The position numbers were made by a program, and so were the translations under genes. The notes below the pieces were generated by a model that was given only the letters and a program-made list of their open reading frames with translations, had not been told where the DNA came from and searched no databases. Positions 59,318-64,000 of a stretch of DNA of 64,000 nucleotides are shown here, one piece after another. How positions within the stretch are numbered: position 1 is the stretch's first letter; every line of letters starts with the position of its first letter. Source of the stretch: Brevundimonas sp. UBA4553 (GTDB lineage: Bacteria; Pseudomonadota; Alphaproteobacteria; Caulobacterales; Caulobacteraceae); assembly GCF_002387245.1 (NCBI RefSeq), contig NZ_DGLD01000019.1:434001-498000 (forward strand), given 5' to 3'.

Positions 59318-61807
59318 ATGGGAGAGGGCGTGTTGGCGGGATTGGGCGGGAAGCAGCGCTTGTGGGGCCTGGCGCTTGTCGCGCTGGTGATCGTCGCGGG
59401 GCTGTCATTGATGGGCCTCGAGCTTCGGCGAGAGTTCGACCGCGTTCGGACGCTACGCGCCGAAGCCGAGCAATCCCACCTGGCGCGCCAGGAACTCCAG
59501 GCCGTCTTTTCGCTGATGCAGGACGCGGAGACAGGCCAGAGAGGCTACATCATCACCGGGCAACCGCAGTTCCGACGGCCTTACGAACGCGCGGTCCGGA
59601 TGCTCGACAGCGAGTTGCCGCGGTTGCGCGCCGCCTATGCCGACGACGTGCAGCAGGCGCAAAACGTTCGTGTGCTGGAACAGCTGATAGATGAGAAACT
59701 GGCCGCGACCGCCCGCGCGCTGGATGCCTATGCCGTCGGAGGGCGAGAGGCGGGTCTGGCCATGGTGGCGACCGGCGAGGGCAAGGCCGCCATGGATCGT
59801 ATCCGCGGCCAGATCGATCGGATGACCGCCCTCGATGCGCGACAACTGGCCGAACTAACCGATCACGTCGAGCGGCGCAGCAGATTCACGGAAGCCATCG
59901 TGAGCGCCGTCGTCCTTGCGCTGATCCTGGTTGTCGGTGCGAGCGCCTTTCTATCGATCCGCTACATAGCCACCCGACGCGTCTTGCTGGCGACTATTAG
60001 AGCGACGGCCGCACGTCAGGAGGCGATCTTCGACAGCGCCATCGACGCCATTCTGACGCTCAACCCCAGCGGAACGATTGAGACGATGAACACTGCGGCG
60101 ACCAGAATGTTTGGCTGGTCGGCAGCGGAGTTAGGAAGACGCGACGTATCGGTTCTCATGGAGGGAGAGCAGGGCGACAAGGGCCTGATCGCCCAGATCC
60201 GGGCGCGAGGCGCTGAGGCGTCGACCGGCCTGATTAGCGAGCTGACGGCCAAACGACGTGACGGCACGCGGTTCCCGGTCGATGTCGCTTTCAGCCCGAT
60301 GAGCCTGCCGACCGGCGTGCATCTGGTTGCGGTTGTGCGGGACATCACGGAACGTCGGCGGGTCGAGCAACTGAAGCAACAGTTCGTCTCCACCGTCAGC
60401 CATGAGCTTCGCACGCCGCTAACGTCCATCGCAGGGTCGCTGGGCCTGCTTTCAGGAGGCGCGGCAGGCGAGTTGCCGGAACGTGCGACGCGCCTGATCG
60501 CAATTGCTCATGCCAACAGCCAGCGCCTGGTGCGTCTGATCAACGACATCCTTGATGTCGAGAAGCTGGAAGCCGGAGAGATCAGTCTCGATATCCAGGC
60601 CGTCGATATGAGGGATATTGCGGAGCGGTCGCTTGATAGCGTTCAGGGGCTGGCGGACCAGGCTGGGTGTCGGCTGGACCTAGCCGACGGCGACGCCGCT
60701 CCTGTGATGGGCGATCCTGACCGCCTGGTTCAGGTCGTGGTCAATCTCCTGTCCAACGCCGTGAAGTTCTCGCCAGCAGGGGGGCGGGTCCAAGTCAGCG
60801 TCATGCCGGAATCCCGGATTGTGCGACTGAGCGTTCGGGACGAAGGCCCCGGCGTGCCCGACACCTTCAGGTCTAGAATTTTCACCAAGTTCGCTCAGGC
60901 CGACGGTTCCGACACCAGACAGCGGGGTGGGACCGGCTTGGGGCTGGCCATCGCCAAGGAGATCGCCGAGCGTCACGGCGGCCGGCTCTGGTTCGAGTCG
61001 GCGCCCGGTGCAGGCGCAACCTTCCATCTCGACCTTCCATTGGCCGGTGAAAGTACAACCTCGAAATCGGTCGGAGGCCCCCGCCTTCTGATCGTGGAGG
61101 ATGATCACGATGCCGCCGAAATCCTGCGCATCATGCTGGTGCAGGACGGGTTCGAGACGCACATCGTGGGGAGCGTTTCAGAGGCGTTGGAGGCCGTGGA
61201 CGCGGAGGCTTTCGCCGCCATTCTCGTGGACCTGCAGTTGCCGGACGCTGACGGCATCAGCCTGATCCGGGCCCTGAGAGCGCGCGCTGACACGTCGGAC
61301 ACCCCGGTCGTCGTGGTGTCTGCCGATGTGGCGCGAGGCAAGGCGCGGGGACGTTCGCTGGAAGTTGTGGACTGGCTGGAAAAGCCGTTCGATCAAGGGC
61401 GTCTGAGGACCGCCATCCGGTCAATCCTGGATCGGTTGGATCGCCGTAACCCCGTCATTCTGCACGTCGACGACGACCCGGATATTCTTCAGGTGACAGC
61501 CGCGACGCTTTCGGGCGTCGCCGACGTCGTGGCCGCTACGAGTCTGGCGCACGCGCGAGAAAGCCTGAGGCGGGTGAAGCCGGATCTGGTCATCCTGGAC
61601 CTGGGACTGCCCGACGGATCCGGCCTTGAGTTATTGCCCAGCCTGGGCGAGGGCGAGGCGGTCATCCCGGTCGTGGTCTATTCCGCCCAGGAACTCGACG
61701 CCGCCCTGGGCGCTCGAGTTGAGGCCGTTCTGGTGAAGTCTTCGGCCTCCCTGACCCATTTGGCGCGCACGGTACGCCGCCTGACCTTTGACAGGACCAA
61801 ACGCTGA
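59318..61807 (+). CDS. CHASE3 hybrid histidine kinase with two receiver domains
   Basis: From ATG 59318 the protein is 829 residues; a TTG at 59285 and a GTG at 59330 are alternative starts. Order: membrane helix (about 15-35), periplasmic CHASE3 domain (about 36-185, with DAETGQRGYIITGQPQF), second helix (192-214), PAS domain (about 230-345), HisKA with phospho-acceptor His362 in VSHELRTPLTSI, HATPase with GDPDRLVQVVVNLLSNAVKF and TGLGLAIAKEI, receiver 1 (Asp638 in LVDLQLPD) and receiver 2 (Asp761 in LDLGLPD). Two tandem receivers, followed by separate receiver and Hpt genes, suggest a branched phosphorelay. No DNA-binding output domain is encoded. Confidence 0.93.
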   Translation: MGEGVLAGLGGKQRLWGLALVALVIVAGLSLMGLELRREFDRVRTLRAEAEQSHLARQELQAVFSLMQDAETGQRGYIITGQPQFRRPYERAVRMLDSELPRLRAAYADDVQQAQNVRVLEQLIDEKLAATARALDAYAVGGREAGLAMVATGEGKAAMDRIRGQIDRMTALDARQLAELTDHVERRSRFTEAIVSAVVLALILVVGASAFLSIRYIATRRVLLATIRATAARQEAIFDSAIDAILTLNPSGTIETMNTAATRMFGWSAAELGRRDVSVLMEGEQGDKGLIAQIRARGAEASTGLISELTAKRRDGTRFPVDVAFSPMSLPTGVHLVAVVRDITERRRVEQLKQQFVSTVSHELRTPLTSIAGSLGLLSGGAAGELPERATRLIAIAHANSQRLVRLINDILDVEKLEAGEISLDIQAVDMRDIAERSLDSVQGLADQAGCRLDLADGDAAPVMGDPDRLVQVVVNLLSNAVKFSPAGGRVQVSVMPESRIVRLSVRDEGPGVPDTFRSRIFTKFAQADGSDTRQRGGTGLGLAIAKEIAERHGGRLWFESAPGAGATFHLDLPLAGESTTSKSVGGPRLLIVEDDHDAAEILRIMLVQDGFETHIVGSVSEALEAVDAEAFAAILVDLQLPDADGISLIRALRARADTSDTPVVVVSADVARGKARGRSLEVVDWLEKPFDQGRLRTAIRSILDRLDRRNPVILHVDDDPDILQVTAATLSGVADVVAATSLAHARESLRRVKPDLVILDLGLPDGSGLELLPSLGEGEAVIPVVVYSAQELDAALGARVEAVLVKSSASLTHLARTVRRLTFDRTKR

Positions 61808-61817
61808 AGGAGACGTC

Positions 61818-62201
61818 ATGACCCTCGCCTTGATGCATGTCGATGATGAACCGGATATCCGCGAAGTGGCGGCCATGGCGTTGGAGCTTGATCCGAACCT
61901 GTCGCTGGTCAGCGTCGGATCGGGCCAGGAAGCGTTGGATCTTATTGCTGCTGGTCAGGCGCCGGACGTCATCCTGCTCGACTTCATGATGCCCATCATG
62001 GATGGGCCGGGCGTCCTCAAACGTTTGCGAGCCATGTCAGGACAGGAGCTTACGCCCGTCATCTTCATGACCGCGAGGGCCCAGACCAGCGAGGTCGATC
62101 AGTTGAAGGCCTTGGGGGCGATCGGCGTGATCGTCAAACCCTTTGATCCCATGACGCTGGCTGACCAGGTGCGCGGCTTGCTGGCGGAGGCAAAGGTTTG
62201 A
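61818..62201 (+). CDS. single-domain response regulator
   Basis: A 127-residue stand-alone receiver domain. The acidic pair is in MHVDDEPDIRE, the phospho-acceptor Asp55 in LLDFMMPIMDGPG, and the conserved Lys in VIVKPFDPM. Start ATG 61818 has AAGGAGA upstream, 10 bases after the kinase stop. Without an output domain it must act by protein contact or as a phosphate sink or shuttle. It is coupled to the Hpt gene (TTGA overlap). Confidence 0.93.
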   Translation: MTLALMHVDDEPDIREVAAMALELDPNLSLVSVGSGQEALDLIAAGQAPDVILLDFMMPIMDGPGVLKRLRAMSGQELTPVIFMTARAQTSEVDQLKALGAIGVIVKPFDPMTLADQVRGLLAEAKV

Positions 62202-62473
62202 GCGCGGATGCTCTCGAACCCTTGCGGCTGCGGTTCCGGCAACGAGCAGGAGAGGAAAGCAGGCATCTCGCCGACGCCCTAGCTCGTGGCGATATATCGG
62301 AAATCGAACGCCTGGCTCACGGGCTGGCCGGCGTGGCTGGCCTTTTCGGCTTTGCCGATGTCGGCGCGCAGGCTCTGGAGATCGACGGGGAATTCGCTCG
62401 CGGGGAGGCCCTGTCTCTCGACAAGGTGCGAGCACTGATCATCGCGCTGGAACGGCTGAGCCCCTATTCGTAA
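62198..62473 (+). CDS. small Hpt phosphotransfer protein
   Basis: A 91-residue helical Hpt domain with the phosphorylatable His41 in IERLAHGLAGVAGLFGF, the usual H-x-L-x-G arrangement. The start is TTG overlapping the response-regulator stop, with GGAGGCAAAGG upstream. Together with the two preceding genes it supplies the transfer step between receivers. It is convergent with the DUF4402-like genes, overlapping the first by 10 bases. Confidence 0.85.
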   Translation: MSADALEPLRLRFRQRAGEESRHLADALARGDISEIERLAHGLAGVAGLFGFADVGAQALEIDGEFARGEALSLDKVRALIIALERLSPYS

Positions 62474-62916
62474 TCAATGCTGATCGGCAGCGAGGCGCGA
62501 CCGCTCGCAGGGGACTTCAGCCGCCCGGTAATCTGCAGCATGTCGTGACCGTCCACGTCCATGCGAGCAACGCGGCTGGACGACACGTCGCCAGCGTTGA
62601 CACTCCAGATGCGCAGATCATCAACGACAGCCTCGCCGTTTGGCGACCGCAGAATCGCGGGCGCTCGAATGCGATACACTCGCCCTGGATCCCCCGCGAT
62701 CCGGATGATTGCAGGCGCGCCGGCCAGCGAGCGCGCTTCGATTCCCAAAGGGCGCTGTACCGTGGAGGTCAACTGGATGGGCCTGACCGACGCTATGCTC
62801 AAGCTGCGAACGACATTCAGGCTGGCGGCTGCGGGCTCTCCCGCCGCGGCAGCCTGGGGCGCGAGCATGGCAAGGGCTGTCGCAGAAAAGATAAGGAAGA
62901 AGCGTCCCATGGTCAT
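62464..62916 (-). CDS. secreted DUF4402-like protein (short form)
   Basis: A 150-residue protein with a signal peptide (FFLIFSATALAMLAPQAAAA) and a beta-rich mature part (LNVVRSLSIASVRPIQL, then alternating strands to LPISIDYE). This resembles the DUF4402 family of secreted, often fimbria-linked proteins; the match is by pattern and neighbour, so moderate. Its start overlaps the stop of the larger DUF4402 gene (ATGA). Confidence 0.7.
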   Translation of the reverse strand: MTMGRFFLIFSATALAMLAPQAAAAGEPAAASLNVVRSLSIASVRPIQLTSTVQRPLGIEARSLAGAPAIIRIAGDPGRVYRIRAPAILRSPNGEAVVDDLRIWSVNAGDVSSSRVARMDVDGHDMLQITGRLKSPASGRASLPISIDYE

Positions 62917-63446
62917 TGCACCAGTTGTACCGTCACGACGTAGTCGAAGCCATAGGTCCCGCTGGGAGCGTTGGCGGCCAGGGTCACGTCCATGCCGAGT
63001 TGGAAGGTTGCGGTGCTCAGTAGTCCGAGCGGGTTGATGTCAAACGTCAGCGTGGCGCCTTCCGCCGGCGCCGATCCGCTGCGATAGGTCGCGCCGTTCA
63101 GGGTTCCCATGCGGAAACGCGTGATGGTGGCGGAACTGCTGCCTACCGGGGTGATGGTGATCCGAACGTAGCGTAGCGCGCACAGACCGGACAGGTTCAG
63201 CAGACCGCAGTTGATGCTGAGCGTAGGCGTGGTGACAGAGCCGCTGGTCAGGCGGATGGCGTTCCCGGACGTGCGGGTGACCGCACCAGTACTGGAAATA
63301 CTGAAGGTGGTCGGCGTCGTGCCACGAATGGTGACGCCTAGGGTCGGCGCGCTCGCCGGAGATCGCGTCACCGTCGCCTGGGCATGGGCTACGCCTGAAA
63401 CCGCCATGGTGAGCAGGGTAATGAGGATGATCGGCCACCGGTTCAT
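62913..63446 (-). CDS. secreted DUF4402-like protein, possible surface-fibre subunit
   Basis: A 177-residue protein with a signal peptide ending VAHAQ and a mature part rich in Ser, Thr and Gly with alternating beta strands. It has two Cys (INCGLLNLSGLCALRYV) that could form a disulphide, and the C-terminal strand is YGFDYVVTVQLVQ. This pattern fits DUF4402 proteins, some of which are pilin-like. It is coupled by ATGA to the genes on both sides, making a three-gene unit with the following partial gene. Confidence 0.72.
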   Translation of the reverse strand: MNRWPIILITLLTMAVSGVAHAQATVTRSPASAPTLGVTIRGTTPTTFSISSTGAVTRTSGNAIRLTSGSVTTPTLSINCGLLNLSGLCALRYVRITITPVGSSSATITRFRMGTLNGATYRSGSAPAEGATLTFDINPLGLLSTATFQLGMDVTLAANAPSGTYGFDYVVTVQLVQ

Positions 63447-64000
63447 TGCGAGGCCTCCCCAGCTATCCGCACCTTGAATGATCCGGCATCCAAGAACCCG
63501 CCTGCGGCCGGCACAATGACCTGGACAGGTTCGATCAGAACGACAGACAGGGCGCGCGCCTGATCGGGGTCGAGACGCAAATCATAAAGGCCGGGACGTA
63601 ACTTCTCGAAGAAGACGACCCCGGAGTGATCACTCCGCCCCGCGATCGCGGGATCACCATTGCGAGGGGCCAACTCGATGGCGAGCGCGGCGATCGCACG
63701 TACATCGCCCTCGGTCTGGACCAGCATCGCCTGAAGCTGGACTTCGGCGCTGCGCTGCATCGGATAGTCGATCTGGGCGGCGCGGCCGGGCCGAGGCACA
63801 ATCCGGAACGCATCTGGTCCCCCGATGAGGAAGGGATCATCGATCGCTTCGGCATTCACGCGGATCTGGGCGGACGGCACGTCTCCCAGGCCCGTTGCGT
63901 AGGCCCGCCCTTGGGCATCAGTAGTCGCCGCGCCTGCCGGGGTGTCGGTGATCAGCCCGGCGACGCCTGCCTCGTCGGGTTGGCGCACGCGATCGCCATT
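63443..64000 (-). CDS. C-terminal part of a probable usher-type or surface-assembly protein (partial)
   Basis: A minus-strand frame that runs off the right edge of the window, so only the last 185 or so residues are seen. It contains Ig/CNA-B-like beta modules: GVAGLITDTPAGAATTDAQG (a default-value/turn motif), RVNAEAIDDPFLIGGPDAFRIVPRPGRAAQIDYPM, and a carboxypeptidase-regulatory-like SGVVFFEKLRPGLYDLRLD. RPGRAAQIDYPM near a beta module resembles the C-terminus of outer-membrane ushers. The assignment is inferred from this and from the two coupled DUF4402-like genes. Confidence 0.55.
   Translation of the reverse strand, partial: NGDRVRQPDEAGVAGLITDTPAGAATTDAQGRAYATGLGDVPSAQIRVNAEAIDDPFLIGGPDAFRIVPRPGRAAQIDYPMQRSAEVQLQAMLVQTEGDVRAIAALAIELAPRNGDPAIAGRSDHSGVVFFEKLRPGLYDLRLDPDQARALSVVLIEPVQVIVPAAGGFLDAGSFKVRIAGEASQ

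Overview
The window is high-GC, densely packed chromosomal DNA from an alphaproteobacterium. The gene orders lpxD-fabZ-lpxA-lpxI-lpxB, tmk-holB-tatD-MBL hydrolase and peptidylprolyl isomerase-trp, the direct-repeat GTTC-N7-GTTC LexA operators, LpxI in place of LpxH, and the many TonB-dependent receptors all point to Caulobacterales. Brevundimonas is my best guess, an inference from gene content and style only. No insertion sequence, phage or CRISPR array is visible.

Left part (1-19.5 kb), mostly housekeeping: the tail of lpxD and a translationally coupled lipid A operon; gltA and gltX on the minus strand; comEC; lexA with two SOS boxes; trpC-trpD-trpG, a small divergent ORF, trpE and a SurA/PpiD-type periplasmic foldase; then tpiA, secG and pyrG. 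Several proteins of about 45-60 residues sit between these genes.

Middle part (19.5-35 kb), accessory: a copper module (cueR-copA on the minus strand behind a textbook 19-bp-spacer CueR promoter, divergent from a Tat-exported multicopper oxidase and a His/Met-rich CopB). Next is a complete salicylate-to-central-metabolism cluster: IclR regulator, ferredoxin reductase, Rieske oxygenase alpha and beta subunits, Rieske ferredoxin, gentisate dioxygenase, fumarylpyruvate hydrolase, aromatic-acid MFS importer, maleylpyruvate isomerase and an outer-membrane channel. The divergent promoter region of this cluster holds a perfect 7-5-7 palindrome and an FNR/FixK-like box. A tRNA-Ser(UGA) gene follows.

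35-45.5 kb: an EamA exporter, RlpA, tmk-holB-tatD-MBL hydrolase, then a TetR-esterase unit divergent from a TonB-dependent receptor across a perfect 11-6-11 palindrome.

Right part (45.6-64 kb): a FecI/FecR/TonB-receptor signalling set whose receptor is followed by a purple-acid-phosphatase-like enzyme, a second TonB receptor and a PhoD phosphatase. This looks like an outer-membrane-sensed organophosphate scavenging locus and is the best candidate for an undescribed system. It is followed by an S33-type hydrolase, a membrane-anchored LytTR regulator, a coupled phosphorelay set (CHASE3 hybrid kinase with two receivers, a lone receiver and an Hpt protein), and finally two DUF4402-like secreted proteins with the 3' end of a probable usher-type surface assembly gene running off the window.
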